Shown: positions 6,736 to 16,641, counted from the first letter of the stretch. The stretch: 36,381 nt of DNA from Oscillospiraceae bacterium (GCA_009781695.1 WQVH01000018.1:1-36381), one strand, 5' to 3'. The notes: generated from the sequence alone by a model not told the origin. Numbers and translations: made by a program.

Positions 6736-7733
6736 TGCTGCATAAAACAGACTCAGGAACACCCTGTGCGCTCATCAGCAACATCCAGCACTACACCATA
6801 CACGATGGACCGGGGATCAGAACAGCCATCTTTTTCACAGGATGCACCATGAGCTGTATCTGGTGCTCAAACCCGGAAACAATCAAGCCCTATGAGCGCC
6901 TTGGAATCTACCCGGCAAGATGCATATCACAACAAAAATGCGGCACATGCATCAAGACCTGTAAGCAAAAAGGCCAGCCGATTAAGTTTGACACAAATGG
7001 GATACTCACCGCACTGCACATGACCGAAACATGCACAAACTGCTTCACATGCGCCCAAAACTGCCCTCCGCGAGCGATAAAACTCTGGGGAGAAAAAATG
7101 ACACTGCCGGAACTGATGAAAGTCATCGAAAGTGACCGAAGCTTCTATGACAAAAGTGGCGGCGGAGTTACGCTCAATGGCGGTGAAGTCATGATGCAGT
7201 GGGCGTTTGCCGAAATGCTACTCAAAACATGCAAAGAATCCGGAATAAACACCTGCGTAGAAACAGCGCTCCACTGTCCGCAAGAGCACATGGAAGCCGT
7301 TTATCAGTACACAGACCTTGTGATTGCCGACATCAAGCATATGGACACAGACGCACACAAAAGATACACCGGCGTAGGCAATGAACGCATACTGAGCAAT
7401 TTGATCCAAACTATCAAACTCGGAAAAAACCTCGTCATACGCACCCCGGTCATACCCGGCTATAATGATGACGAACAAAATATCAGAGCGACTGCCGAAT
7501 TTATAAAAAATAAGCTTAAAAGCGAAATCATTGCATGGCAACTGCTACCATTTAAAAAGCTCGGCACAGAAAAATATGAATCCCTGATGCTCAAATACCC
7601 CATGGAAGACTACACATCTCCGGAAAGAACACAATGGGAGCATAAGCTCATAGAACTCGCCGCAATGATTAAAGCCGATTACGGACTTCCGGTTGAAAAT
7701 GGAACCGGAAAAAAATTAAATATCGTGCTATGA
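6735..7733 (+). CDS. Glycyl-radical enzyme activating protein (radical SAM)
   Basis: This family abstracts a hydrogen from a backbone glycine of a partner glycyl-radical enzyme, using SAM and a 4Fe-4S cluster. From the chosen start, HDGPGIRT is at residues 23-30 and the radical SAM cysteines are C37, C41 and C44 (GCTMSCIWC). Two ferredoxin-like cysteine sets follow, in CISQQKCGTCIKTC and CTNCFTCAQNC, as in PFL-activase-like proteins with an extra cluster domain. GGVTLNGGE is also present. The ATG at 6735 overlaps the DUF2284 stop and has GGTGA upstream. An alternative start is 6717. The length of 332 residues is slightly above the usual 300. No glycyl-radical enzyme gene lies in the window. 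Confidence 0.92.
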   Translation: MLHKTDSGTPCALISNIQHYTIHDGPGIRTAIFFTGCTMSCIWCSNPETIKPYERLGIYPARCISQQKCGTCIKTCKQKGQPIKFDTNGILTALHMTETCTNCFTCAQNCPPRAIKLWGEKMTLPELMKVIESDRSFYDKSGGGVTLNGGEVMMQWAFAEMLLKTCKESGINTCVETALHCPQEHMEAVYQYTDLVIADIKHMDTDAHKRYTGVGNERILSNLIQTIKLGKNLVIRTPVIPGYNDDEQNIRATAEFIKNKLKSEIIAWQLLPFKKLGTEKYESLMLKYPMEDYTSPERTQWEHKLIELAAMIKADYGLPVENGTGKKLNIVL

Positions 7734-7849
7734 TCATGCGTGAAGCGCATGGTGCTTGATGACACAGCGCTTTGGGCAGTTATTTCAAACACGATGCATA
7801 TAAGAACAGAAGTTTGATCCCCCATATAATGTACAGGAGCTGATGAGCC

Positions 7850-8743
7850 TTGCAGACATCAACCACAAAAAAAACAAAACAAATTCTAATTTTCAGTGCA
7901 GCAATGATTTCTTGTTTACTGTGGGCAGCGAACCTGCCCGCAACCAGATTTGTCTTGCAATATTACAGCCCCGGATCGCTTGCATTTTTCAGATTTGCAG
8001 TGGCATCGGTATGCCTCGGTGCAATTGCAGCAGCAAGAAAGACCCCATTGCCCAAAAAGAAAGACCTGCCAATGTTCGCCATATCCGGCATTGTCGGCGT
8101 ATTCTTATTTACGATTTTTCTCAACACCGGAGCGCGTCAAGTATACTCAGGCATTGCCAGTTTTATAATAAATACATCACCAGTCTTTGCACTGCTCTTT
8201 GCAAGACTGTTGCTCAAAGAAACTGTAAAGCCTGCTTGCTGGATTGGCATCATGATCAGCTTTGCAGGACTCATCGGCATGATGCTCAGCCAAATAGCAG
8301 AATTTTCGCTGAACATCGGCATTTTTCTTTTACTGCTCGGTGCGATATCATACAGCTTTTACACGGTCACGCAACGCAGCATACTCAGGAAATATTCATT
8401 TTTTCAAGGCACTACTTATGCGATGATCATAGGCACCGTGGGCTTTTTCATATTTCTACCCGATCTGATTCATGATTGGACGAGCGGGCTACCGTGGTAT
8501 ACACATTTTATTGTTGTAATCATGGGCATTTTACCTGCGGCTGTGGCCAATCTCACTTGGGGATATGCACTTTCAAAAGCAGAAAAAACCGCCCATGTCA
8601 CCGTGTGCCTGTATGCGACGCCATTTTTAGCGGCTCTGCTGGGATTTGTTTGGCTGGGGGAAACTTTTCCGATTTGGTCACTTGTCGGCGGTGTCGTGAT
8701 TATTGGCGGGATGGTTTTTACAAATACGATAGGCAAGCGTTAG
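7850..8743 (+). CDS. EamA/DMT-family membrane transporter
   Basis: The 297-residue protein has ten hydrophobic segments arranged as two EamA repeats, typical of drug/metabolite exporters in the inner membrane. Family marks include ISCLLWAANLPATRF in the first segment, PVFALLFARLLLKETVK at the end of the first repeat and YATPFLAALLGFVWLGE in the second. The substrate is unknown. The start is a TTG at 7850 with AGGAG about 10 nt upstream. The next methionine would remove half of the first membrane segment. TATAAT at 7825-7830 may be its -10 box, with no convincing -35. Confidence 0.85.
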   Translation: MQTSTTKKTKQILIFSAAMISCLLWAANLPATRFVLQYYSPGSLAFFRFAVASVCLGAIAAARKTPLPKKKDLPMFAISGIVGVFLFTIFLNTGARQVYSGIASFIINTSPVFALLFARLLLKETVKPACWIGIMISFAGLIGMMLSQIAEFSLNIGIFLLLLGAISYSFYTVTQRSILRKYSFFQGTTYAMIIGTVGFFIFLPDLIHDWTSGLPWYTHFIVVIMGILPAAVANLTWGYALSKAEKTAHVTVCLYATPFLAALLGFVWLGETFPIWSLVGGVVIIGGMVFTNTIGKR

Positions 8744-8791
8744 TTTTATAACCTTGATACATTTAATAAGCAATCATTGTTTAATTTCGGG

Positions 8792-8821
8792 TTGACAGAG
8801 TGTGCATCATAATGATATGTT
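8792..8821 (+). promoter_or_regulatory. Predicted promoter of the molybdenum-cofactor operon
   Basis: A perfect -35 TTGACA (8792-8797) is followed after 18 nt by TATGTT (8816-8821), and TGA directly before it gives an extended -10. Transcription would begin near 8828. That excludes the upstream in-frame codons at 8802, 8817 and 8823 as starts of moeA. Confidence 0.6.
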
Positions 8822-8846
8822 CATGTTCGATGGGTGGTGGGGTGTG

Positions 8847-10061
8847 GTGTTAAAAAATGTTGATACAGACATGGCGATGAAACTGTTATTTGAACAGCGT
8901 GCTGATCTGCGCACGGAAACGGTCACGCTCGATCATGCGCTGCTACGTATCATCTCACAGACCGTATATGCCAAAATGCCCATCCCGCCATTTGATAGAA
9001 GCCCTTTCGACGGCTACGCTTTTCGTGCCGAAGACACAGTAGGGGCATCGTATGATCACCCTACTATTTTAAAAATCGTTGAAGAGCTTCCCGCAGGCAC
9101 TTTACCAAAACATGAAATCACTGCCGGACTGGCCGCTAAGATTCTGACCGGCGCACCAATACCCAAGGGCGCAAACACCACAATAAAATACGAAGATACA
9201 GAGTTTTCTGATCAGGAAGTGCGTATTTTTTCACCCATTAAACCGAATACCAACTTAGTTTATGCAGGAGCGGATGTAAAAGCCGATGACGTGCTTGCCC
9301 TACAGGGTGCAGTGGTTAGCGCTCCGATGATTTCATCTTTTGCAAATCAAGGCTTTGTCGGTGTCGATGTTTATAAAAAACCTATGATTACAGTGATCAG
9401 CACTGGCACTGAGCTTTGTGAAATAGGCCAGCCGCTTAAAGCGGCATCCATATACAACAGTAATGTACATACGATTTGTGCATATTTAGACAGCTTTGGG
9501 GCAATGCCGATAAACGGTGGCTGTGTTCCCGATGAGTCTGTGGTTATTGCCGAAAAAATCAAATCGGCACTGAGTGTTTCGGACATGGTGATCACAACAG
9601 GCGGCGCATCGGTCGGTGATTATGACTGGGCGGTCACTGCCATGAAGGAATTGGACGCGCAAATACTATTTTGGAAGACCTCATTAAGGCCCGGCGGAGC
9701 TACGCTCGCAGCGGTTGTGGACGGTAAAATCGTGCTGGGACTTTCCGGCAATCCCGCCGCCGCAGTCATTGGGCTTCTGCGTATTGGGATGCCTTATATA
9801 AAGAAACTCTGCGGTAGAGCGGATTGTTTTTTTCAGGAAATATATCTCAAGCTTTGTGAGCCGGTTTCCAAAGATAGTCCCAAGCAGCGTATACTTCGCG
9901 GCACATTGGAAATTGAAGACGCTATAGCATATTTTAAAGAAAGCGGCAGTCAAGGCAGCGAAACCATATCTTCGTTTGATCAGTGCGACCTATTGGGAGA
10001 AATCCCGATGGGATCTCCTCCATTACCCGCCGGGGCAATAATTAAAGCTTATAGGATGTAA
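8847..10061 (+). CDS. moeA: Molybdopterin molybdenumtransferase
   Basis: MoeA inserts molybdate into adenylylated molybdopterin in the last step of cofactor assembly. Recognisable blocks are MPIPPFDRSPFDGYAFRAED, ISTGTELCEIG, VITTGGASVGDYDW and LGLSGNPAAAVIG, followed by the C-terminal barrel (domain IV). I chose the GTG at 8847 because family similarity begins here (VLKNVDTDMAM) and a promoter overlaps the earlier starts. The region before it, GGGTGGTGG, can serve as a ribosome site. The longest frame would start at GTG 8802. It is the first gene of the operon, and moaA begins 3 nt after its stop. Confidence 0.92.
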   Translation: MLKNVDTDMAMKLLFEQRADLRTETVTLDHALLRIISQTVYAKMPIPPFDRSPFDGYAFRAEDTVGASYDHPTILKIVEELPAGTLPKHEITAGLAAKILTGAPIPKGANTTIKYEDTEFSDQEVRIFSPIKPNTNLVYAGADVKADDVLALQGAVVSAPMISSFANQGFVGVDVYKKPMITVISTGTELCEIGQPLKAASIYNSNVHTICAYLDSFGAMPINGGCVPDESVVIAEKIKSALSVSDMVITTGGASVGDYDWAVTAMKELDAQILFWKTSLRPGGATLAAVVDGKIVLGLSGNPAAAVIGLLRIGMPYIKKLCGRADCFFQEIYLKLCEPVSKDSPKQRILRGTLEIEDAIAYFKESGSQGSETISSFDQCDLLGEIPMGSPPLPAGAIIKAYRM

Positions 10062-10064
10062 TGT

Positions 10065-11012
10065 ATGAAAGATAGTTTTGGTAGGGATATTTACTATTTG
10101 CGCATGTCGGTGACCAATCGATGCAACCTCAGGTGTGTGTATTGTATGCCTGAAGGCTGTTCGGACTGGGGTGACAAAGAGGGCATCTTATCTATTGATG
10201 AAATTGTCGAAATTGTACGTGCAGCATCGGTCTGCGGAATAAAAAAGATTCGCCTGACCGGTGGTGAGCCGCTGGTGCGTGCAGATATCGTCGAAATCTG
10301 CCGGAGGGTTTCTGAGACACCGGGCATTACAGAGCTTTGTCTCACGACCAATGGCATTTTACTGCCCAAATTTGTCGACGAGCTTAAGACCTCCGGTGTG
10401 ACACGGCTCAACATCAGTCTGGATTCTCTTGACCCTGTCACGTATAAGGATATTACAAGAAACGGAACGCTTGAAGGTGCGCTCAGCGGTGTTTATGCTG
10501 CACTTGATAGAGGGTTTAAGGCAGTAAAGATCAATGCCGTGCTCATCGGCGGGGTCAATGATAACGAGATACTTTCTCTGCTGGAACTCACCCGAAAGCA
10601 CAATGCGCACGTACGGTTTATCGAGATGATGCCTATAGGTGAAACTGCTGATTGGGCCGAAACCCGGTTTGTCAGCGTAGATAAAGTAAAGGAGATCGCA
10701 TCTGAACTTGTGGAGATTGGTTCAGAGGGTGTGGCTCAGCTTTATCGTTTGCCTGATGGTCTGGGTACGGTCGGGCTGATCAGTCCGATCAGTTCTCACT
10801 TTTGCCCAACGTGTAATCGCATCAGAGTGGCCTCGGATGGGAAGCTAAAGCCCTGTTTGCATTCGCCGGATGAGATTGATTTGCGTGGACTTTCGGGTAA
10901 GGCGCTTGAGGATGCTATTCACTTAGCTATTTATGATAAGCCTTTTAAGCATAAGCTCGATGATGGGCATGTCAGCGAGAGTATGCGTAATATGAACGAA
11001 ATCGGTGGGTAG
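10065..11012 (+). CDS. moaA: GTP 3',8-cyclase MoaA (radical SAM)
   Basis: MoaA converts GTP to 3',8-cyclo-GTP, the first step of molybdopterin synthesis. The N-terminal cluster cysteines are C20, C24 and C27 (CNLRCVYC). The SAM motif GGEPL is at 66-70. The C-terminal cluster cysteines are C247, C250 and C264 in CPTCNRIRV and KPCL. The protein ends in the twin glycine (314-315) that is needed for catalysis in the family. The length of 315 residues is normal. AGGAT lies upstream of the ATG. It sits between moeA and moaC in the same operon. Confidence 0.96.
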   Translation: MKDSFGRDIYYLRMSVTNRCNLRCVYCMPEGCSDWGDKEGILSIDEIVEIVRAASVCGIKKIRLTGGEPLVRADIVEICRRVSETPGITELCLTTNGILLPKFVDELKTSGVTRLNISLDSLDPVTYKDITRNGTLEGALSGVYAALDRGFKAVKINAVLIGGVNDNEILSLLELTRKHNAHVRFIEMMPIGETADWAETRFVSVDKVKEIASELVEIGSEGVAQLYRLPDGLGTVGLISPISSHFCPTCNRIRVASDGKLKPCLHSPDEIDLRGLSGKALEDAIHLAIYDKPFKHKLDDGHVSESMRNMNEIGG

Positions 11013-11036
11013 CAGCGATGAAAGGATTATTTATAT

Positions 11037-11513
11037 ATGTCTAAACTTACACATTTTAACGATGAAGGTCACGCCAGAATGGTGGATGTCAGCTACAAAC
11101 AAGTGACCACACGTGAGGCCATTGCCGGTGCGACTGTACTGATGAATGCCCCTACGTTTAGCCATGTAATGCGTGGTGAAATGAAAAAGGGAGATGTCTT
11201 GGCAGTTGCGCAGGTTGCAGGGATTATGGCGGCCAAAAAGACTTCGGATGTCATTCCAATGTGCCATCCTATTGTCATAACCGGAGTGGATATTTCCTAT
11301 GTTTGTGATGAGATGCGCAATGCGATTGATATTACCGCCACGGTACGTTGCAAGGGCGAAACCGGCGTGGAGATGGAGGCGCTGACCGCAGCGTCTGTTA
11401 CGGCGCTGACGATTTATGATATGTGCAAAGCTGCGCAAAAAGATATAAAAATTACAGATATTCGCTTGCTCAAGAAGACCGGCGGCAAGTCAGGAGATTG
11501 GGTAGCGGAATAA
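11037..11513 (+). CDS. moaC: Cyclic pyranopterin monophosphate synthase
   Basis: MoaC rearranges the MoaA product into cyclic pyranopterin monophosphate. The 158-residue protein shows the family blocks [13 protein letters not shown] (67-79), [10 protein letters not shown] (109-118), YDMCKA and the C-terminal [10 protein letters not shown] (144-153). AAAGGA lies about 11 nt before the ATG. It is 24 nt downstream of moaA. The next gene, encoding a MOSC protein, follows after about 96 nt that hold a small hairpin. Confidence 0.96.
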   Translation: MSKLTHFNDEGHARMVDVSYKQVTTREAIAGATVLMNAPTFSHVMRGEMKKGDVLAVAQVAGIMAAKKTSDVIPMCHPIVITGVDISYVCDEMRNAIDITATVRCKGETGVEMEALTAASVTALTIYDMCKAAQKDIKITDIRLLKKTGGKSGDWVAE

Positions 11514-11544
11514 ATAATCTTGCTGTTAAACACAACCTGTGTAG

Positions 11545-11566
11545 GGTGCGCTGTCCGCATCGCACC
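11545..11566. repeat. Short hairpin between moaC and the MOSC gene
   Basis: GGTGCG (11545-11550) pairs with CGCACC (11561-11566) across a 10-nt loop, preceded by TGTAG. No T run follows, so strong termination inside the operon is unlikely. It may tune transcript stability or be a small interspersed repeat. Confidence 0.35.
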
Positions 11567-11609
11567 GCAGTAAAACTTTCAAATAATTATGGATAGGAGT
11601 GTAACGACA

Positions 11610-12047
11610 ATGGCAAAAGTATCAGCAGTATGTATTAGTGATATTAAAGGTGTGATCAAAAAGCCGGTATCCGAAATATTTGTCAAAATAGACCATGGCA
11701 TTGAGGGCGATGCACACGCAGGGCAGTGGCACAGACAAGTCAGTCTGCTCGGAGATGAAAGTGTGGACAAATTGCGTGCGCAAATGCCGAATCTTAAGGC
11801 GGGCGTTTTTGCGGAAAATATTTTGACCAGCGGCATATGTCTTTATGAGTTACCGATTGGTACAAAGTTGCGTATAGGGCAGGCACTTCTGTCAGTGACA
11901 CAAATTGGCAAAGAGTGCCACAATCAAGGATGCGCCATAAAAAGACAAACCGGAGATTGTGTGATGCCGCGTGAAGGCATTTTTGCGCAAGTTATAGAAG
12001 AAGGTGCGATAAAAGCCGGTGATGAGATTGAGGTAGTTCCGCAATAA
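11610..12047 (+). CDS. MOSC domain protein
   Basis: MOSC domains bind and transfer sulfur or molybdenum cofactor through a conserved cysteine. The 145-residue protein covers the whole domain. HGIEGDAHAGQWHRQVSLL lies in the first third, and IGKECHNQGCAIKRQTGDC plus MPREGIFA lie near the C-terminus, as in stand-alone bacterial MOSC proteins. I chose the ATG at 11610 because AGGAGTG lies 8 nt upstream. An earlier ATG at 11589 has no such site. The stop overlaps the next gene (TAATG). A role in maturing the cofactor of a molybdoenzyme encoded elsewhere is inferred from context. Confidence 0.88.
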   Translation: MAKVSAVCISDIKGVIKKPVSEIFVKIDHGIEGDAHAGQWHRQVSLLGDESVDKLRAQMPNLKAGVFAENILTSGICLYELPIGTKLRIGQALLSVTQIGKECHNQGCAIKRQTGDCVMPREGIFAQVIEEGAIKAGDEIEVVPQ

Positions 12048-13072
12048 TGAGGAAAATCAAAGTAGAAGATGCGATTGGCCAAGTCCTCTGCCATGATATG
12101 ACAGGGATTTCTAAAGGGAAAAAAGGCGTGGCATTTCGCCGCGGACATATCATTACGCGGGAGGATATCCCGCTCCTTTTAGATATCGGTAAAAATCATG
12201 TGTTTGTCTGGGAGCCTGATGCGGATGAAGTGCATGAAGATGAAGCCTCGCTGGCTGTTGTGCGTGCGGCTTGCGGCGAGGGCATTACTTATGATGAGAA
12301 GCCTTCTGAGGGCAAGGTATTTCTGTACGCTCGGCAGCGTGGACTTTTTTGCATCAATAGCGGTGTACTTAAGGAGCTTAACAGCGTAGAGGACTATACG
12401 ATTGCCTGTCTTCCGAACCTCACAGATGTCAGCGCAGGGGCAAAGCTTGGCGGCGTGCGGATTGTTCCGCTGGTGACCAAGCTCCAAAATATGGAAAATG
12501 CTGTAAATGTCGCCGAAAAGTACCATCCCATTTTTAAAGTTTTGCCATATGCAAAACTCAAATGCGGTGTTATTATAACAGGTAGCGAGGTTTTTTACGG
12601 ACGCATCGATGATAAGTTTGAGCCAATCATGCGCAAGAAACTAGACAACTTTAACGCCGAGATATTAGGCGTAACAAAATGTCCGGATGATTTAGATGAG
12701 ATACAATCTGCGGTGATGCGCTTTGTGAGTCAAGGAGCGCAGCTTATACTTTTGACCGGCGGCATGTCTGTTGACCCGGATGATTTGACGCCGACCGCAA
12801 TACGCAATTCCGGCGCACGTGTGGTTACCCAAGGTGTGCCTATGCAACCGGGCAATATGCTTATGATTGCATATTTGGATAAAACGGTCTTGATCGGTGT
12901 CCCGGGCGCTTCAATGCATTCGCCGACTACGAGTTTAGATGTTTTCTTGCCGCGCATTTTTGCAGGACTTGATATACGACCGGAAGACATTCCGGGGCTT
13001 GGTGAAGGGGGATTTTGTTCCGGCTGCACAGCATGCACATATCCCCGATGTTATTTTGGAATGAGCAGGTAA
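12047..13072 (+). CDS. Molybdopterin-binding protein, MoeA/Mog-like
   Basis: The 341-residue protein has an unusual N-terminal part (about 1-170) and a MoCF-binding domain of the MoaB/Mog type from about 175. Its marks are GVIITGSEVFYGRIDD, LILLTGGMSVDPDDLTPTAI and LIGVPGASMH. The extreme C-terminus, CSGCTACTYPRC, has four closely spaced cysteines and could bind a metal. Such proteins accompany molybdenum-hydroxylase maturation genes in Clostridia, and the exact reaction is not established. The ATG overlaps the MOSC stop, and hisIE starts immediately after its stop, so translation is probably coupled on both sides. Confidence 0.85.
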   Translation: MRKIKVEDAIGQVLCHDMTGISKGKKGVAFRRGHIITREDIPLLLDIGKNHVFVWEPDADEVHEDEASLAVVRAACGEGITYDEKPSEGKVFLYARQRGLFCINSGVLKELNSVEDYTIACLPNLTDVSAGAKLGGVRIVPLVTKLQNMENAVNVAEKYHPIFKVLPYAKLKCGVIITGSEVFYGRIDDKFEPIMRKKLDNFNAEILGVTKCPDDLDEIQSAVMRFVSQGAQLILLTGGMSVDPDDLTPTAIRNSGARVVTQGVPMQPGNMLMIAYLDKTVLIGVPGASMHSPTTSLDVFLPRIFAGLDIRPEDIPGLGEGGFCSGCTACTYPRCYFGMSR

Positions 13073-13708
13073 ATGATGATGATTATTGATGACTTAAAAT
13101 TTGATAAAGATGGGTTGATTCCGGCGATCATTTTTGATGCATTATCCGGAGCGGTACTGATGCTGGGATATATGAACAAGGAAAGCCTGCAAATCAGCAT
13201 GGATGAAGGGCGGACTTGTTTTTGGTCGCGCTCGCGTAAGACACTCTGGAGAAAGGGCGATACTTCCGGAAATATTCAGCATATCGTAAGCATCAAGACC
13301 GATTGCGACAGAGACGCTTTGCTCATTCGAGTAAATAAAGATGGCCCGGCTTGTCACACCGGCAGTGATTCTTGCTTTTTTGAAACAGTCCATGGCGATG
13401 ACTCGGATTTATTTAGTCTGGACACACTCTATCATATAATCGCCGACCGCAAAGCAAATCGAAAGCCCGGTTCGTATACGACCTACCTCTTTGACAAAGG
13501 TATTGACAAGATACTCAAGAAAGTGGGCGAAGAATCAACCGAGGTGATTATTGCAGCAAAAGGCGATGACAAGAGCGAAACCATTTATGAAATCGCAGAC
13601 TTAATTTATCACGCTATGGTGCTCATGACCCAGATGGGCATAACACCGGAGGATGTGAGACAAGAGCTGGCCTCTCGCTTTGTCAAAGACGCGGAGGAAA
13701 TGGCGTAA
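13073..13708 (+). CDS. hisIE: Bifunctional HisI/HisE, PR-AMP cyclohydrolase and PR-ATP pyrophosphatase
   Basis: The protein carries steps 2 and 3 of histidine synthesis in one 211-residue chain. The HisI half (about 1-115) has [18 protein letters not shown], the metal motif DCDRD and GPACHTG. The HisE half (about 120-211) has [34 protein letters not shown] and [13 protein letters not shown]. Three ATG codons stand in a row. GAGCAGG is best placed for the second or third (13076 or 13079). It begins right after the stop of the molybdopterin-binding gene and overlaps hisJ by one base (TAATG). The other histidine genes are not in the window. Confidence 0.95.
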   Translation: MMMIIDDLKFDKDGLIPAIIFDALSGAVLMLGYMNKESLQISMDEGRTCFWSRSRKTLWRKGDTSGNIQHIVSIKTDCDRDALLIRVNKDGPACHTGSDSCFFETVHGDDSDLFSLDTLYHIIADRKANRKPGSYTTYLFDKGIDKILKKVGEESTEVIIAAKGDDKSETIYEIADLIYHAMVLMTQMGITPEDVRQELASRFVKDAEEMA

Positions 13709-14526
13709 TGAAATTTCAAAATTTACACACGCATACGACATACTGTGACGGCACTTTAACTCCGGAGGGCATGATTGAAGCGGCGCTGAGTAAAGGCTGT
13801 GACTCCATCGGATTTTCTGAGCATGCATGTGTTCCTTTTGATATTTACTACTCTATGGATGCTGAATGTACGCAAGCGTATATCCATGATGTCAATGCAT
13901 TAAAGCAGAAGTATGAAGGGGTGATCGAGGTCTTCTTGGGCTTAGAGCAAGACTACTATTCATCAGAACTGCCAGAGGGTCTTGATTACACTATCGGAGC
14001 GCTGCACTATGTGCAAAATAAGCAGACGGGGGAATTTGTCTCGGTCGATGCCGGTGCTAATCATCAAAAGCAGATGGTCGATGAATGTTTCGGAGGCGAT
14101 TATTATGCTTTGGCAGAGGAATATTTTTCGGTTTTTTCCCATATCATAAAAAAAACCAAAGCCGATATAGTCGGACATTTTGATCTTGTGGCAAAGTACA
14201 ATATTAATAATTACTTTTTTGATGAGCAGCATCCGCGCTATGTTGATGCCGCATTGAGTTGTATGGATGAGATACTTAAGGATTGCAGGCTTTTTGAAGT
14301 GAATTCTGGAGCCATGTTCCGGTTGGGTAAGCTTGAACCGTATCCATCTGCTTTTCTGCTCAAAGCGCTGAAAGAACGCAGGGGAGAGGTCATCTTATCC
14401 AGTGATAGCCATGATGCGGAGTCGATATGTTATAAGTTTGACGAGATTCAGGCGCTGCTTAAGATTTGCGGTTTTGATTATATAAAAAGGCTTACTGCCA
14501 GTGGGTTTGTAGACGTGAGATTGTAG
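13708..14526 (+). CDS. hisJ: PHP-family histidinol-phosphatase
   Basis: The 272-residue protein should remove phosphate from histidinol phosphate. The PHP metal-binding motifs are visible: LHTHTTYCDG (6-15), SIGFSEHACVP (about 34-44), GLEQDY (about 78-83), IVGHFDLV (about 155) and LSSDSHDAE (about 231). The length fits the HisJ/HisK type of Firmicutes. The ATG overlaps the hisIE stop codon, which supports a histidine role rather than that of another PHP phosphoesterase. glnN starts 6 nt after its stop. Confidence 0.9.
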   Translation: MKFQNLHTHTTYCDGTLTPEGMIEAALSKGCDSIGFSEHACVPFDIYYSMDAECTQAYIHDVNALKQKYEGVIEVFLGLEQDYYSSELPEGLDYTIGALHYVQNKQTGEFVSVDAGANHQKQMVDECFGGDYYALAEEYFSVFSHIIKKTKADIVGHFDLVAKYNINNYFFDEQHPRYVDAALSCMDEILKDCRLFEVNSGAMFRLGKLEPYPSAFLLKALKERRGEVILSSDSHDAESICYKFDEIQALLKICGFDYIKRLTASGFVDVRL

Positions 14527-14532
14527 AGGGGA

Positions 14533-16641
14533 ATGGCCATTAATATGATAAATCCTTGTGATATGTATGGATCCATGGTCTTTAGTGACCATGTTATGAA
14601 ACAGCGCTTGCCTGCTGATATTTATGAGGCGTTGCAAAAGACAATCGTGGACGGCAGCCGCTTGAATGTCGAGGTTGCCGCTGTCGTTGCCAAAGTGATG
14701 AAGGACTGGGCGGTTGAGCGGGGTGCAACGCATTACACTCATTGGTTTCAGCCCATGACCGGCATTACCGCAGAAAAGCATGATAGCTTCCTATCACCCA
14801 TCGGTGACGGTCGGGCGATTATGGAATTTTCCGGAAGGGCTCTGGTGCTCGGTGAAACAGATGCGTCAAGCTTGCCGTCCGGTGGCTTAAGGGCAACATT
14901 TGAAGCACGAGGTTATACTGCCTGGGATCCCACTTCTTACGCTTTTGTCCGGGGGAAAACTCTATATATTCCCACAGCTTTTTGCTCATATGGCGGTGAG
15001 GCGCTCGATGAAAAGACTCCGCTACTTCGATCAATGCAGGCGCTGAGTAAGCAAGCGTTGAGGGTCTTGCGATTGTTCGGTGATGCAGAGACCGCTTCGG
15101 TAAAACCTATGGCCGGAGCGGAACAAGAATATTTTCTTATTGATAAGGCCATGTTTGAAAAGCGCAAGGATCTTATGTATACAGGGCGTACACTTTTTGG
15201 GGCAAAATCCCCGAAGGGGCAAGAGCTCAATGATCAGTATTATGGCGCAATAAAGCCGCGTGTGTCGGCATTTATGAATGATCTGAATAAGGAGCTTTGG
15301 GCGCTCGGTGTTCCTGTACAGACAGAGCATAATGAATCTGCACCGGGGCAACATGAACTTGCTGCCATGTACACAACAACCAATATCGCCACAGATCACA
15401 ATCAGCTGATTATGGAGATCATGCAGAGCATCGCCAAAGAACATGGCATGATTTGCGCATTACACGAAAAACCCTTCGAAGGCATCAATGGAAGCGGCAA
15501 GCACAACAATTGGTCTCTTGCCACAAGCACCGGCATCAATTTACTTGAGCCGGGTCTAAGTCCTCATGAAAATGCGCAATTTCTGCTATTTTTGATTGCG
15601 GTCATAAAAGCAGTGGACGACTATCAAGATTTGTTGAGGATTTCAGTTGCAAGCGCAGGCAACGATTGTCGCTTGGGGGGACACGAAGCGCCACCTGCTA
15701 TCTTGTCTGTGTATATTGGAGATGAGCTTATGTCCATGCTTGAGGCCATTGAAAACGGCGCTCAGTATGATGCGGGCAGTAAGGATGAGCAGATGAAGTT
15801 CGGAGCAAAGGTGCTCCCCGGTATTCCTAAGGATACAACCGATCGAAATAGGACTTCTCCATTTGCTTTTACCGGTAATAAGTTCGAGTTTAGAATGGTT
15901 GGCTCGAATATGTCGATTGCTAAGGCTAATATTGTCATCAATACGACTGTCGCTGAGTCTCTGCGTTTATTCGCTGATGAGCTTGAGGGGGCTTTAGATT
16001 TTCCCGCCGCTGCTTCGGCGCTGATTAAGCGGACGATCAAGGAGCATAAGCGGATTATATTTAATGGCAATGGTTATGATGATGAGTGGGTCAGCGAGGC
16101 TCGGTCGCGTGGACTGCTCAACCTACCGGCCACGCCTGATGCGTTGCCCTATATGCTCATTGATAAGAATGTAGCCCTCTATGCGCAGCATAAGGTTTTT
16201 TCGCATACAGAGCTACTTTCCAGATATGAGACAAGCCTCGAAAATTATTGCAAGTTATGCAATATCGAGGCGGTGACGATGTATAAGCTTGTTAAAAAGA
16301 ACATTCTGTTTGTTGCGGCACAGTGTGCCGGGGAGCTGAGCGCTGTGGCGCTGAATAAGTCTCAGTTTTTGCCTGAGGCTGATTGTACTTATGAGCGGGA
16401 TACGGTGCTGCGTTTGTCTGAGATTTCGGCGGCGCTTCATCAGAAGGTCGCTGAGTTGTATGGTGCTTTGTCGGTTGTTGAGGATACTCAAAATTCTTTG
16501 GACAAGGCGCGTGTATATAGGGATATTGTCTTGCCGAATATGGCGCAATTGCGGGAACTTGCTGACGAACTGGAGCTGTTGGTTTCACGCAAACATTGGC
16601 CATTTCCGACTTATGGAGATTTGCTGTTTAGCGTGCGGTGA
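14533..16641 (+). CDS. glnN: Type III glutamine synthetase
   Basis: The 702-residue protein joins ammonia and glutamate with ATP and is of the large type III class found in Bacteroidetes, cyanobacteria and Clostridia. Diagnostic blocks are THWFQPMTG near residue 75, [13 protein letters not shown] near 195, [13 protein letters not shown] near 264, [15 protein letters not shown] near 318, [13 protein letters not shown] near 381 and [13 protein letters not shown] near 445. The length is normal. GAGGGG lies only 1 nt before this ATG, and the second in-frame ATG at 14545 lies 13 nt away, so the start is uncertain by four codons. It is the last gene of the plus-strand train and is followed by the terminator at 16725. 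Confidence 0.95.
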   Translation: MAINMINPCDMYGSMVFSDHVMKQRLPADIYEALQKTIVDGSRLNVEVAAVVAKVMKDWAVERGATHYTHWFQPMTGITAEKHDSFLSPIGDGRAIMEFSGRALVLGETDASSLPSGGLRATFEARGYTAWDPTSYAFVRGKTLYIPTAFCSYGGEALDEKTPLLRSMQALSKQALRVLRLFGDAETASVKPMAGAEQEYFLIDKAMFEKRKDLMYTGRTLFGAKSPKGQELNDQYYGAIKPRVSAFMNDLNKELWALGVPVQTEHNESAPGQHELAAMYTTTNIATDHNQLIMEIMQSIAKEHGMICALHEKPFEGINGSGKHNNWSLATSTGINLLEPGLSPHENAQFLLFLIAVIKAVDDYQDLLRISVASAGNDCRLGGHEAPPAILSVYIGDELMSMLEAIENGAQYDAGSKDEQMKFGAKVLPGIPKDTTDRNRTSPFAFTGNKFEFRMVGSNMSIAKANIVINTTVAESLRLFADELEGALDFPAAASALIKRTIKEHKRIIFNGNGYDDEWVSEARSRGLLNLPATPDALPYMLIDKNVALYAQHKVFSHTELLSRYETSLENYCKLCNIEAVTMYKLVKKNILFVAAQCAGELSAVALNKSQFLPEADCTYERDTVLRLSEISAALHQKVAELYGALSVVEDTQNSLDKARVYRDIVLPNMAQLRELADELELLVSRKHWPFPTYGDLLFSVR

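Noticed and set aside
7735-7751. Terminator after the activase gene (CATGCG-loop-CGCATG)
   Set aside because: Six base pairs and no T run on either side, so support is too weak.
7843-8475. Alternative plus-strand frame of about 210 residues starting at ATG 7843
   Set aside because: It overlaps the EamA gene in another frame and is rich in His, Cys and Arg with no hydrophobic pattern. The transporter frame has ten membrane segments.
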